A stretch of DNA of 64,000 nt, taken from NCBI RefSeq assembly GCF_003337555.1, contig NZ_QPJK01000001.1, positions 1-64,000 on the forward strand, written 5' to 3'. The position numbers were made by a program, and so were the translations under genes. The DNA comes from Pseudorhodoferax soli (GTDB lineage Bacteria > Pseudomonadota > Gammaproteobacteria > Burkholderiales > Burkholderiaceae_C). A model generated the notes under the pieces. The model ran no database searches. It worked only from the letters and a program-made list of their open reading frames with translations, and was not told the DNA's origin. Position 1 is the first letter of the stretch; each line of letters begins with the position of its first letter. This document shows positions 47,628-55,480 of this stretch, piece by piece.

Positions 47628-47734
47628 GGTCGAGGCCACCGGGTGGCCCCTTCCGCGAATGTCCCCCGCCAGGGCCGCAGGCGGCCCAGGCTCCTCCTTT
47701 ATTTCGCTGCAGGGGCCACCCAGTACCCTCGACC
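47628..47734. repeat. 23-bp imperfect inverted repeat flanking the left 58-bp arm
   Basis: GGTCGAGGCCACCGGG continuing to TGGCCCC (47628-47650) matches the reverse complement of 47712-47734 at 19 of 23 positions. The pair brackets the 58-bp arm at 47653-47710 almost exactly, so the whole 107-bp block looks like a discrete mobile or mosaic repeat unit. Confidence 0.6.
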
Positions 47735-47863
47735 CTAAACACATCGCGTCGTGCGGAGTCGTGCGATGCGACGCTGCTGGACCACGACGATGGTGTGCTC
47801 CACGCAGCGAAATCAAGGAGGAGCCCCGGGCCGCCTGCGGCCCGGGGCGGGGGACATTCGCGG
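47653..47863. repeat. Long inverted repeat, 58-bp and 60-bp arms
   Basis: The left arm 47653-47710 starts CCGCGAATGTCCCCCGCC and ends ATTTCGCTGC. The right arm 47804-47863 is its reverse complement at 55 positions; the differences are A versus CC, A versus GG, and T versus G. Each arm also holds its own small palindrome, GGGCCGC-AG-GCGGCCC. A transcript crossing both arms would form a stem of about 55 bp with a 93-nt loop. No target-site duplication or transposase is evident. Confidence 0.8.
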
Positions 47864-47916
47864 AGCGGAGTACACCGTCGGCGCGGTCAGGGCACATACC
47901 GTGGAATCGTTTCATC

Positions 47917-48327
47917 TCAACGCTCCTGAATGACAGCGATGGCTTCGAGCTGCACGAGCATCACGCCCGGCAGATCCACCACCTGCGTATGCCGGGCCGG
48001 CCGGTCGTGCGGGTCCGGGAAGCACTTGACCCATTCGGCGTTGATCGCCTCGCGCTGGCCGTTGTCCTTCACGAAGACGGTGATGCGCACCACGTCGTCC
48101 AGGGTGGCGCCCCCGTTCGCCAGCAGCGTGCCCAGGTTCTGGAACAGGAAGCGCGCTTGCGACGGGCCGTCGGCCGGCAAGGTGTCGGTGGCGGGGTCTT
48201 TGCCCATCACGCCGGACGTCATCAGGATGTTGCCGACGCGGGCGGCCATCGGAATGGGCGCGGCGCCGTGGGTCACGCCTTCGACCTCGATCGAGCGCGG
48301 GCGGCGGGTGGTGGTGGAACTGGACAT
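47917..48327 (-). CDS. RidA/YjgF family protein
   Basis: This 136-residue protein has RVGNILMTSGVMG, QARFLFQNLGTLLANGGATLDDVVRITVFVKD and PARHTQVVDLPGVMLVQLEAIAVI, the RidA trimer fold. The arginine in RPARHT matches the residue that binds the imine carboxylate in deaminating members. RidA proteins hydrolyse enamine/imine intermediates; 2-aminomuconate deaminase also belongs here. It follows livF after 20 bp, so it is transcribed with the importer. GGAGAG precedes the ATG at 48327. Confidence 0.9.
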   Translation of the reverse strand: MSSSTTTRRPRSIEVEGVTHGAAPIPMAARVGNILMTSGVMGKDPATDTLPADGPSQARFLFQNLGTLLANGGATLDDVVRITVFVKDNGQREAINAEWVKCFPDPHDRPARHTQVVDLPGVMLVQLEAIAVIQER

Positions 48328-48347
48328 GGTGGGTCTCTCCTTGAAGG

Positions 48348-49061
48348 TCAATGCGATAGGCCGAGGTGGCGGTCGATCAGCGCCTGGTCGGCCAGCAGCG
48401 CGGCACTGGGGCCGGTGTGGACCACGGCGCCGTGGTCGATGACGATGCAGCGCTCGGAGCGCGCCAGCGCGAGGTCGTACTTCTGCTCGACCAGCACGAT
48501 GCCCATGCGGCCGGTGGCGCGCATGCGGTCGATGGCGTTCAGCATCTCCTCGACGACGATGGGCGCCAGGCCCTCGACCGGCTCGTCGAGCAGCAGCACG
48601 CGTGGGTTGGTCATCAGCGCGCGGCCCAGCGCCAGCATCTGCTGCTCGCCGCCGGACAACTCGTCGCCGTGGTTGCGACGGCGCTCGGCCAGCCGCGGGA
48701 AGAGTTCGTAGACGCGTGCCAGCGTCCAGTCGCCGGGCCGCGCGACCACCTGGAGGTTCTCCTCCACCGTGAGCGAGGGAAACACCTCGCGCTGCTGCGG
48801 CACCCAGGCGATGCCTGCGCGGTTGCGCAGGTGCGGCGCGAGTGCCTGCACCGGTGCGCCATCGAGCAGGATGTCGCCGCCGTGGTGGTCGGTCAGGCCG
48901 ATGATGGTTTCCACGAGCGTGGTCTTGCCCACGCCGTTGCGGCCGACGACGACCAGCGTTTCGCCCGCGTGCAGCGTGAGGCTGAGGCCATGCAGCACGC
49001 GCGAGGCGCCGTAGCCGGCCTGCAGGTCGCGCACTTCGAGCAAGGCGGCACTAGTTTCCAA
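48348..49061 (-). CDS. livF: Branched-chain-type ABC transporter ATPase (LivF)
   Basis: This 237-residue ATPase has Walker A GRNGVGKTT (about residues 40-48), a Q-loop region VPQQREVFPSLTVEENL, signature LSGGEQQM, and Walker B VLLLDEPVEGLAP. The QQREVFPSLTV wording is diagnostic of LivF. Its start overlaps the livG stop by 11 bp. HAAT-family importers in betaproteobacteria often carry aromatic acids, and the downstream enzymes suggest this one does. Confidence 0.93.
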   Translation of the reverse strand: METSAALLEVRDLQAGYGASRVLHGLSLTLHAGETLVVVGRNGVGKTTLVETIIGLTDHHGGDILLDGAPVQALAPHLRNRAGIAWVPQQREVFPSLTVEENLQVVARPGDWTLARVYELFPRLAERRRNHGDELSGGEQQMLALGRALMTNPRVLLLDEPVEGLAPIVVEEMLNAIDRMRATGRMGIVLVEQKYDLALARSERCIVIDHGAVVHTGPSAALLADQALIDRHLGLSH

Positions 49062-49794
49062 GGTAGGCCTTTCGGACGCCTGCGTGGGCGCGGATCTCGT
49101 CAGGGGTTCCCTGGGCGAGCAGGCTGCCGCCGGCCAGCACGGTCACGCGCTGGGCGTAGCGGAACACGATGTTCATGTCGTGCTCGATGAACAGCAGCGT
49201 CGTGCCCTCGGTCAGCTGCGCCAGGCGCTCGAACAGCGCATGGCCCTGCGTGGTCGACAGGCCTGCGGCAGGCTCGTCGAGCAGCAGCACGCGCGGGCGC
49301 AGGGCGTAGGCCAGCACCACCTCCAGCAAACGCTGCTGGCCGTAGGCCAGTTCTTGCGTCGGCAGCTGCGCGTCGTCGGCCAGGCCGAAGCGTTCGAGCA
49401 AGTCGGCGGCCTCGTCGATCTGCGCCGTGCAACGCCGCAGCGCGCGCAACGAAGGCCGGGCCTGCTTGTCGCGCTGGCACAGCGCCAGCACCACGGATTC
49501 GAGCGGCGTCAGCGACGGGAACAGCGTGTTGATCTGGAAGGTGCGCACGATGCCCGCGGCCACGCGCTCGCCGGCGCTGCTGCGCGTCACGTCGTGCCCG
49601 TCGAGCAGCACGGCACCGGCCGTCGGCCGCAGCAGCCCGGTGACGATCGCGACGAAGGTGCTCTTGCCCGCGCCGTTGGGACCAATCACGGCATGGCGCT
49701 CGCCGCGCGCGAGGGCGAAGTCGATGCCTGCGAACACACGCAGGCCGCCGAAGGACATGCCCAGGCCGCGCGTGGCCAGTACGGTGTCGCTCAT
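49051..49794 (-). CDS. livG: Branched-chain-type ABC transporter ATPase (LivG)
   Basis: This 247-residue ATPase has Walker A GPNGAGKST, the LivG-specific GIVRTFQINTLFPSLTPLESV, a signature region LAYGQQRLLE and Walker B VLLLDEPAAGL. C-terminal IRAHAGVRKAYLGN is typical of the family. The ATG at 49794 overlaps the livM stop by 4 bp. It pairs with LivF as the nucleotide-binding heterodimer. Confidence 0.93.
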   Translation of the reverse strand: MSDTVLATRGLGMSFGGLRVFAGIDFALARGERHAVIGPNGAGKSTFVAIVTGLLRPTAGAVLLDGHDVTRSSAGERVAAGIVRTFQINTLFPSLTPLESVVLALCQRDKQARPSLRALRRCTAQIDEAADLLERFGLADDAQLPTQELAYGQQRLLEVVLAYALRPRVLLLDEPAAGLSTTQGHALFERLAQLTEGTTLLFIEHDMNIVFRYAQRVTVLAGGSLLAQGTPDEIRAHAGVRKAYLGN

Positions 49795-50798
49795 CGCGCC
49801 ACCTCCGGGGCCGGCAATGCCTGCCGTGCGGCCGCGCGGCGCTGCCACGCCGCGCGCAGCGTCGGCAGGATGCCCTTGCGGAAGAAGCTCACGATCAGCA
49901 CCAGCACCAGGCCGATCCAGAAGTACCAGTAGATCGGGTTCAGCGCCGCCAGCAGGTCGCGCAGCACCAGGAACACCAGCGCGCCCGCGAAGCCGCCGTA
50001 CAGCATGGCCGCGCCGCCGATCACCAGCACCACCAGCAGGTCGGCCGAGCGCTGGAACGACATGACCTCGGGCGAGACGAACTGCGTGGTCTGCGTGAGC
50101 AGCGCACCGGCCACACCGGCGAGCGCGGCGGAGATGCCGAAGGCCCAGGTCAGGTCGCCGGCCACGGGCGCGCCCAGCATGGTCATGCGCCGTGCGTTGT
50201 CGCGTGCGCCCAGCAGCGCCAGGCCCCAGGCGGAGTGCAGCAGCGCACGCACCAGCAGGAACAGCACGAACACCACGGCCAGCACGTAGACATAGCCGGT
50301 GCGGCCGAACATGTCGAAGCGGAACAGGCCCAGCACCGGCGCGATGGTGATGCCCTGCAGGCCGTCGTCGCCGCCCGTGAGTTCGGTGGAGCGGTGCACG
50401 AAGTCGTACAGCAGCAGGTTCAGCCCCAGCGTGACCATGAGCAGGCCCACGCCATGCAGGCCGCGCACGATGCGGCCGGTGGCCAGGCCGGTGATGCCGG
50501 CCATCAGCGCCGCAAGCACCAGGCCCGAGATCGGCTCGGTCCAGCCGAATTTGCCGAGGTAGCCCGCGGTGTAGGCGCCGATGCCGAAGAAGGCCGCGTG
50601 GCCCAGTGAGGGAATGCCGCGGTAGCCCAGCAGCAGGTCCAGCGACAGCGCGAACAGGCCCCAGACGAGCACCTGGGTCAGCAGCGCGAGGTTGGCGCCG
50701 GGCACGAAGAACGCGATGGCCCAGCAGAGCCAGAACGCGGTTTCCCAGGTGCTCCAGCGCGCGCGGGCGCGGAAGAAGGCGTGCGGTAACTCACGCAT
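49791..50798 (-). CDS. livM: Branched-chain-type ABC transporter permease (LivM)
   Basis: This 335-residue membrane protein has about nine hydrophobic segments. It carries LDLLLGYRGIPSLGHAAFFGIGAY (about residues 52-75) and the coupling-loop region MTMLGAPVAGDLTWAFGISAALAGVAGAL. It overlaps the livH stop by 8 bp and the livG start by 4 bp, so the four subunits are tightly coupled. Confidence 0.93.
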   Translation of the reverse strand: MRELPHAFFRARARWSTWETAFWLCWAIAFFVPGANLALLTQVLVWGLFALSLDLLLGYRGIPSLGHAAFFGIGAYTAGYLGKFGWTEPISGLVLAALMAGITGLATGRIVRGLHGVGLLMVTLGLNLLLYDFVHRSTELTGGDDGLQGITIAPVLGLFRFDMFGRTGYVYVLAVVFVLFLLVRALLHSAWGLALLGARDNARRMTMLGAPVAGDLTWAFGISAALAGVAGALLTQTTQFVSPEVMSFQRSADLLVVLVIGGAAMLYGGFAGALVFLVLRDLLAALNPIYWYFWIGLVLVLIVSFFRKGILPTLRAAWQRRAAARQALPAPEVAR

Positions 50799-51660
50799 GG
50801 CGCACCTTGCGGCCCAGCAGGCCTTCGGGCCGCCATAGCATGACCGCGACGGTCACGAGGTAGATGATCGAGCCGCCCGCGGCCGGCAGGTAGTACTTGC
50901 TGGCCACGTCGGCCACGCCGATGAACAGCGCCGCCGCGAGCGAACCGAGGATGGTGCCCATGCCGCCGACCGAGACCACGATCAGCATGTAGACGAGGTA
51001 ACGGAACGGGAAATTCGGATCCAGCCCGAGCAGGCTGGCCGACAGCGCGCCGCCCAGGCCCGCCAGGCCGCCGCCGATGGCGAAGGTCAGCGCGAAGACC
51101 TTGTGCGTGTCCAGCCCGCAGGCCGAGGCGGCGCGGCGGTTGTCCACGCAGGCGCGCACCATGGCGCCGAAGCGTGTGCGCTCCAGGCCGAAGAAGATGG
51201 CGGCCGTGAGCAGCCCGCCCACCGCGAGCAGGAACAGCCGGTAGCGCTCCAGCTCCAGGCCCAGCACCGCGGCGCGGCCGGTCAGCCAGGCCGGCACGTC
51301 GACCGGCTTGAACGACGGCCCCCAGACGAAGGCCGCGGCCGACACCGACATGAACACCAGGCCGATCGTCAGCAGCACCTGGGTCAGGTCGTCGGCGCCG
51401 TAGAAGTGCCGCAGCACCAGCCGCTCGAGCGCGACCGAGAACAGCGCGGTGGCCACGAAGGCCAACGGCAGCGTGGCCAGGAACGGCAGGCCCCACAGCT
51501 CCATGGCGCTGGCCGACACGTAGCCGCCCAGCATGCACAGGCTCACGTGCGCCAGGTTGACGAAGCGCATCATGCCCATGGTGATGGACAGGCCGACGGC
51601 CATGACGAACAGCAAGATGCCGTAGGCCAACCCGTTGAACAGGGTGGTGAGGAGAATCAT
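50791..51660 (-). CDS. livH: Branched-chain-type ABC transporter permease (LivH)
   Basis: This 289-residue membrane protein has LFNGLAYGILLFVMAVGLSITMGMMRFVNLAHVSLCMLGGYV at the N-terminus and ACVDNRRAASACGLDTHKVFALTFAIGGGLAGLGGAL as the coupling region. About eight membrane helices are apparent. I chose the ATG at 51660; a GTG 12 nt upstream is an alternative. It follows the receptor gene after 60 bp. Confidence 0.93.
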   Translation of the reverse strand: MILLTTLFNGLAYGILLFVMAVGLSITMGMMRFVNLAHVSLCMLGGYVSASAMELWGLPFLATLPLAFVATALFSVALERLVLRHFYGADDLTQVLLTIGLVFMSVSAAAFVWGPSFKPVDVPAWLTGRAAVLGLELERYRLFLLAVGGLLTAAIFFGLERTRFGAMVRACVDNRRAASACGLDTHKVFALTFAIGGGLAGLGGALSASLLGLDPNFPFRYLVYMLIVVSVGGMGTILGSLAAALFIGVADVASKYYLPAAGGSIIYLVTVAVMLWRPEGLLGRKVRHA

Positions 51661-51720
51661 CGTGGGAGCCACGCGCGGGGCGTGGCGTTGAATGGGTGGC
51701 GGGCGTGTGCCTGAACCGGC

Positions 51721-52890
51721 CTACTTGGCCGGCACGTTCTTGACGACGTCGAACTCGACGTTCTGCAGCACGCCGTTCACGCGTTCGACGCGGCGGATGT
51801 AGGTGTTCTGCACGATGTCGCCGGTCTGCTTGTCGATGGCGATGGGGCCGCGCGGACTCTCGAAGGCCATGCCGCGCGCCGAGGCCATGAACTTGTCGGC
51901 ATCGAACTTGGCGCCGCGCTGCGCCTCCAGCGCGCTGTACAGGATGTGCATCGCGTCCCACATCACCGGGTGGTACAGCGACAGGCGCGGCGTCTTGCCC
52001 ACGGCCTTGTCGTAGGCGGCGGCGAATTCGCGGTTCAGCGCCGAGTCGTGCAGCGGCGAGTAGTTGCCGGCCGTGATGGCGCCCAGCGCGGCGTCGCCGG
52101 TGGCGTCCAGCGTGGTCTCGTCGGTCACGTCGGAGGTGGCCAGCAGCTTGAGCTTGCCGTCTTTCAAGCCCGCATCCGCATAGGCCTTGAGGAACTGCAG
52201 CGACAGCTCGCCGATGGGCATGAAGACGAACACCGCGTCGGCGTTGGCGTCCTTCAGGCGCTGCATGTAGCCCGAGAACTCGGGGTTGCGCACGGGCACC
52301 TTGATGGTGGTGGCGATGCTGCCGCCCGCCTCGGCGAAGCTCTTGGCGAAGGTGGCCTCGGCGTCCTGGCCCGGACCGTAGTCGGCGACGATCACGGCGA
52401 CCTTCCTGATGCCGTTCTTGGCGGCCCACTGGGCCATCGGCCGCACCACCTGCGGCACGGAGAAGAAGGTGCGCAGGTAGTACGGCGACTTCTCGCCGAC
52501 GATGCCCTGCGTGGCCGCGCCGGTGATGATGGCCGGCACCTTGGCCTCGGTGATCAGCGGTGCCACGGCCAACACGTTGGGCGTGAAGTCCGGGCCGATC
52601 AGGATCTGCACCTTCTCGCGCACGATGAGTTCCTGGGCCAGCCGGCGCGCCACCTCGGGGTTGGGGCCGGTGCTGTCGCGCCGCACGAACTCCAGCTTGC
52701 GGCCGCCGGCCTCGCTGCCGTACTTGGTCTGGTACAGCTTGATGATGTTGTCGGTGGACTGGCCAGCCAGCGCGCTGACGCCGGAGTAGCTCATGAGCAC
52801 GCCGACCTTGAGCGTCTCCTGCGCCTGCGCTGCGCAGGCCAGCGTGCCAGCCAGCAACCATCCCGCCACGCGGGTCCATGTTCTGCGCAT
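51721..52890 (-). CDS. livK: Branched-chain-type ABC transporter substrate-binding protein (LivK family)
   Basis: This 389-residue periplasmic receptor (Peripla_BP_6) has a signal peptide ending near LACAAQA-QE. The mature part starts TLKVGVLMSYSGVSALAGQSTDNIIKLYQ. LIGPDFTPNVLAVAPLITEAKVPAI and YPGPGQD-like ADYGPGQDAEATF are family regions. AAGGAG lies before the ATG at 52890. It is the first gene of the minus-strand island, directly behind the TTGAATTCAA dyads at 52984-53002. The ligand is probably the aromatic acid degraded by the downstream enzymes. Confidence 0.92.
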   Translation of the reverse strand: MRRTWTRVAGWLLAGTLACAAQAQETLKVGVLMSYSGVSALAGQSTDNIIKLYQTKYGSEAGGRKLEFVRRDSTGPNPEVARRLAQELIVREKVQILIGPDFTPNVLAVAPLITEAKVPAIITGAATQGIVGEKSPYYLRTFFSVPQVVRPMAQWAAKNGIRKVAVIVADYGPGQDAEATFAKSFAEAGGSIATTIKVPVRNPEFSGYMQRLKDANADAVFVFMPIGELSLQFLKAYADAGLKDGKLKLLATSDVTDETTLDATGDAALGAITAGNYSPLHDSALNREFAAAYDKAVGKTPRLSLYHPVMWDAMHILYSALEAQRGAKFDADKFMASARGMAFESPRGPIAIDKQTGDIVQNTYIRRVERVNGVLQNVEFDVVKNVPAK

Positions 52891-52963
52891 CCTTGTCTCC
52901 TTCTGCCTCTTCGAGGTCTGCCGTGGGTGGACTTGAGCGCAGCCGCCGAACATTCGGCATCGC

Positions 52964-53002
52964 ATTCAATTGCGTTAGATCATATTGAATTCAATTTTGA
53001 AT
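52964..53002. promoter_or_regulatory. Cluster of TTGAAT/ATTCAA dyads in the livK-GntR divergent region
   Basis: ATTGAATTCAAT (52984-52995) is a perfect 12-bp palindrome. An overlapping palindrome, ATTCAA-TT-TTGAAT, occupies 52989-53002. A further half-site ATTCAATT lies at 52964-52971. The 13-mer TTGAATTCAATTT (52985-52997) recurs at 55425-55437. It is the probable operator of the GntR regulator encoded at 53092. Confidence 0.6.
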
Positions 53003-53091
53003 GGGATTGGGGTTCCCCCTAGGCGACAGGGGCGCTAGCATCTGCCACTTCTGCCCGGCACCTTTTGCGCCGGACGCTCTGCAGGCATGCC

Positions 53092-53814
53092 ATGACCGAC
53101 ACCGCGACCACCCCGAAACCCACGCCCGAAAAGGCCCGCGGCGCCATGGCGCACACGCTGCAGCAGTTGAAAGCCATGATCGTCAACGGCGAGCTGAGCC
53201 CGGGCGAGCAGATCCGCCAGGAAGAGATGGCCGAGCAGTTGGAGGTCAGCCGCGTGCCGCTGCGCGAGGCCATGAACGTGCTGGCCGACCAGGGGCTGCT
53301 GGTGCACCGGCGCAACCAGGGCTACTTCGTGACCAAGCGCGCGCCAGGCGAGCACGCGCAGATCCGCCGCATGCTGCACCTGCTGGAAACGGAGTTGATG
53401 AGCACGATCCGCTGGCCGGACGATGAGACGCTGGCCATGCTGCGCGCGTTGAACGACGGCATGCGCGAGAAGGCGGCGGCGGTCGACATCCGCGGCCTGA
53501 TCGAACTGAACCGGCAGTTCCACTTCCGCATGTTCAGCCTGTCGCCGAACAACCTGATCCTGGAAGAGGTGCGGCGGCTGTGGGCCATGGCCGAGCCGCT
53601 GATGTGGAACAAGTACGAGCGCGCCGACGACCGCGCCCGTACGCTGGACGAACACGCCCGGCTACTGGACGCGCTGGCCGCGCACGACCGCGCGCGCTGC
53701 ATCGGCGAGATGGAGAAGCACCGCTACAGCGCCGAGTTCGGCGTGCCGATCGAGCTGCCCGGTGCGGGGCCGGACCTGCCGGCCGGCGCGAAGTCCCGGC
53801 GGCCCGCTTCCTAG
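53092..53814 (+). CDS. GntR-family (FadR/FCD) transcriptional regulator
   Basis: This 240-residue regulator has a winged helix at about residues 18-80 (IRQEEMAEQLEVSRVPLREAMNVLADQGLLV) and an FCD-type C-terminal domain. Likely metal-binding positions are in ELNRQFHFRMF and LDEHARLLDALAAHD. It diverges from livK with 201 bp between starts and converges on the acyl-CoA ligase gene, where the stop codons overlap by 3 bp. Shared dyads on both flanks make it the likely controller of the aromatic island. Confidence 0.9.
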   Translation: MTDTATTPKPTPEKARGAMAHTLQQLKAMIVNGELSPGEQIRQEEMAEQLEVSRVPLREAMNVLADQGLLVHRRNQGYFVTKRAPGEHAQIRRMLHLLETELMSTIRWPDDETLAMLRALNDGMREKAAAVDIRGLIELNRQFHFRMFSLSPNNLILEEVRRLWAMAEPLMWNKYERADDRARTLDEHARLLDALAAHDRARCIGEMEKHRYSAEFGVPIELPGAGPDLPAGAKSRRPAS

Positions 53815-55364
53815 TTGTCGTAGAGCCGGCGCAGCTCGCGCTTGAGCAGCTTGCCGCTGGGGTTCTTGGGCAGCGCGTCGACGAAGTGCACGCGCTTGGG
53901 CACCTTGAAATGCGCCAGGCGCGTGCAGGCGGCGGCGATCACCCCGGCCTCGTCGAGCATGCTGCCTGGCTTGAGGACGATGACTGCCGTGACGGCCTCG
54001 ATCCACTTGGCATCCGGCAGGCCGATCACGGCGACCTCGGACACGCCCTCGATGCCGTACAGCACTTCTTCGACCTCGCGGCTGGCCACGTTCTCGCCCC
54101 CGGTCTTGATCATGTCCTTTTTGCGGTCGACCACGGTGAGGTAGCCCTCGTCGTCGAGCATGCCGAGGTCGCCGCTGTGGAACCAGCCGCCCTCGAAGGC
54201 CGCGGCCGTGCGCTCGGGGTCGCGGTAGTAGCCGCTGAGCAGTTGCGGCGAGCGGTGCACGATCTCGCCGACCTGGCCGGGCGCCACGTCCTGCATGGCG
54301 TCGTCGACGATGCGGGTCTCCACGTTCAGCGCGGCGCGGCCGGCAGAGCCGGCCTTGCGCAGCTGGTCTTCGGGCAGCAGCACGGTGGCCACGGGCGCGA
54401 TCTCGGTCTGGCCGTACAGGTTCCACAGCCGTGTGCCGGGCAGGCGGCGCAGGATCTCTTTCAACACCTCCACCGGCATGATGGACGCGCCGTAGTAGCC
54501 CTTGGCCAGGCGCGTGAGGTCGGTGGTGTCGAACTGCGGCGCGCGCAGCAGGCCGATCCAGACCGTGGGCGGCGCGAAGAACGAGGTGATGCCCTCGCGG
54601 CCCATCAGCGCCAGCAGGTTTTCGGCGGTGGGCTTGCCAGTGATGACGTTGGTGGCACCCACGTAGATGCAGGGGCCCAGGAACACGTCGAGCTGGGCGC
54701 AGTGGTACAGCGGCAGCGCGTGCAGCACCACGTCGCCATGCGCGATCTCGGCGTCGACCAGGCAGGTGACGTATTCGGCGATGACCGCCGCGTGCGTGAG
54801 CATGGCGCCCTTGGGCCGCGACTCGGTGCCGCTGGTGTAGATGATCTGGGCCAGCGCGTCGTGGTCGAGCGCGGGTTCGGGCAGCGCGGGGCCGTCGAGC
54901 AGCAGCGCGTCGAACGTCGGCAGGCCCGGCACCGGCTCCGATGCGTCCTCACCGGGCAGCCAGACCTGCTGGCGCACGGCCGTGCCGGCGGCGGCCTCGC
55001 GTGCCACGGCGGCCGAGAGGCTGTCCATGGCGAGCAGGCTGGCGCCCGAGTGGTCGAGGATGTAGCGGACCTCCTCGGCGTTGAGCATGAAGTTGATCGG
55101 CACCAGCACGGCGCCCAGCCGCGCCACCGCGAAGCGCAGCGCGACGAAGGCATGCGAGTTGCGCGCCAGCACGGCCACGCGGTCGCCGGCGGCCACGCCC
55201 TGCCCGGCCAGGCCGCGGGCCAGGCGGGTGCAGGTGTCGTCCAGTTCCGCATAAGTCCACGACACCGTGCCGCAGCGGATGGCGGTCTTGGCGGGGTAGC
55301 GCAGGCGGGTGCGGCGCAAGAGGTCGGCCAGCGTCTGGCGGCGTGGGGAAGTGGCGGTGGTCAT
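53811..55364 (-). CDS. Acyl-CoA ligase (AMP-binding, ANL superfamily)
   Basis: This 517-residue adenylate-forming ligase has the P-loop IIYTSGTESRPKGAM (about residues 175-189), LYGQTEIAPVAT, GDLGMLDDEGYLTVVDRKKDMIKTGGENV and the C-terminal lysine in LPKNPSGKLLKREL. AAGGAG lies before the ATG at 55364. It could activate a side-chain acid of the aromatic substrate, for example a cinnamate or phenylalkanoate, before ring attack. That link rests on the shared operator motif and position. A general fatty-acyl ligase is the alternative. Confidence 0.88.
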   Translation of the reverse strand: MTTATSPRRQTLADLLRRTRLRYPAKTAIRCGTVSWTYAELDDTCTRLARGLAGQGVAAGDRVAVLARNSHAFVALRFAVARLGAVLVPINFMLNAEEVRYILDHSGASLLAMDSLSAAVAREAAAGTAVRQQVWLPGEDASEPVPGLPTFDALLLDGPALPEPALDHDALAQIIYTSGTESRPKGAMLTHAAVIAEYVTCLVDAEIAHGDVVLHALPLYHCAQLDVFLGPCIYVGATNVITGKPTAENLLALMGREGITSFFAPPTVWIGLLRAPQFDTTDLTRLAKGYYGASIMPVEVLKEILRRLPGTRLWNLYGQTEIAPVATVLLPEDQLRKAGSAGRAALNVETRIVDDAMQDVAPGQVGEIVHRSPQLLSGYYRDPERTAAAFEGGWFHSGDLGMLDDEGYLTVVDRKKDMIKTGGENVASREVEEVLYGIEGVSEVAVIGLPDAKWIEAVTAVIVLKPGSMLDEAGVIAAACTRLAHFKVPKRVHFVDALPKNPSGKLLKRELRRLYDN

Positions 55365-55424
55365 GGGCGTCGTCTCCTTGGCTTGTGGGCGCATGTCAAT
55401 GCACAAATAAAATAGGATTCTATT

Positions 55425-55437
55425 TTGAATTCAATTT
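55425..55437. promoter_or_regulatory. TTGAATTCAATTT operator upstream of the acyl-CoA ligase gene
   Basis: The 13-mer is identical to 52985-52997 in front of livK. Read on the minus strand, the dyad supplies a TTGAAT -35-like box, with TTTATT 17 bp further on as a weak -10. It lies 61 bp upstream of the ligase ATG and 44 bp from the divergent deacylase gene. Confidence 0.6.
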
Positions 55438-55480
55438 ATCACGGTGCTTGCCGCGCACCACTGGATCGTAAGATGACCCG

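Larger units (their letters stand above)
47597..47916. other. 320-bp intergenic region dominated by inverted repeats
   Basis: This gap between the ridA-type gene and the third RraA-type gene has no credible coding frame. About two thirds of it is made of the paired repeats listed separately (47628-47734 and 47653-47863). The remaining part near 47864-47916 would hold the ridA 3' end or a promoter for the RraA-led operon, but I see no strong promoter boxes. Confidence 0.6.

Noticed and set aside
47597-47916. CRISPR array or insertion sequence in the repeat-rich gap
   Set aside because: The repeats are inverted and unequal, not regularly spaced direct repeats. There is no transposase gene and no visible target duplication.
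47611-48711. A 366-codon plus-strand frame through the inverted-repeat gap
   Set aside because: Its first part is translated repeat sequence and the rest is antisense to the ridA and livF genes.
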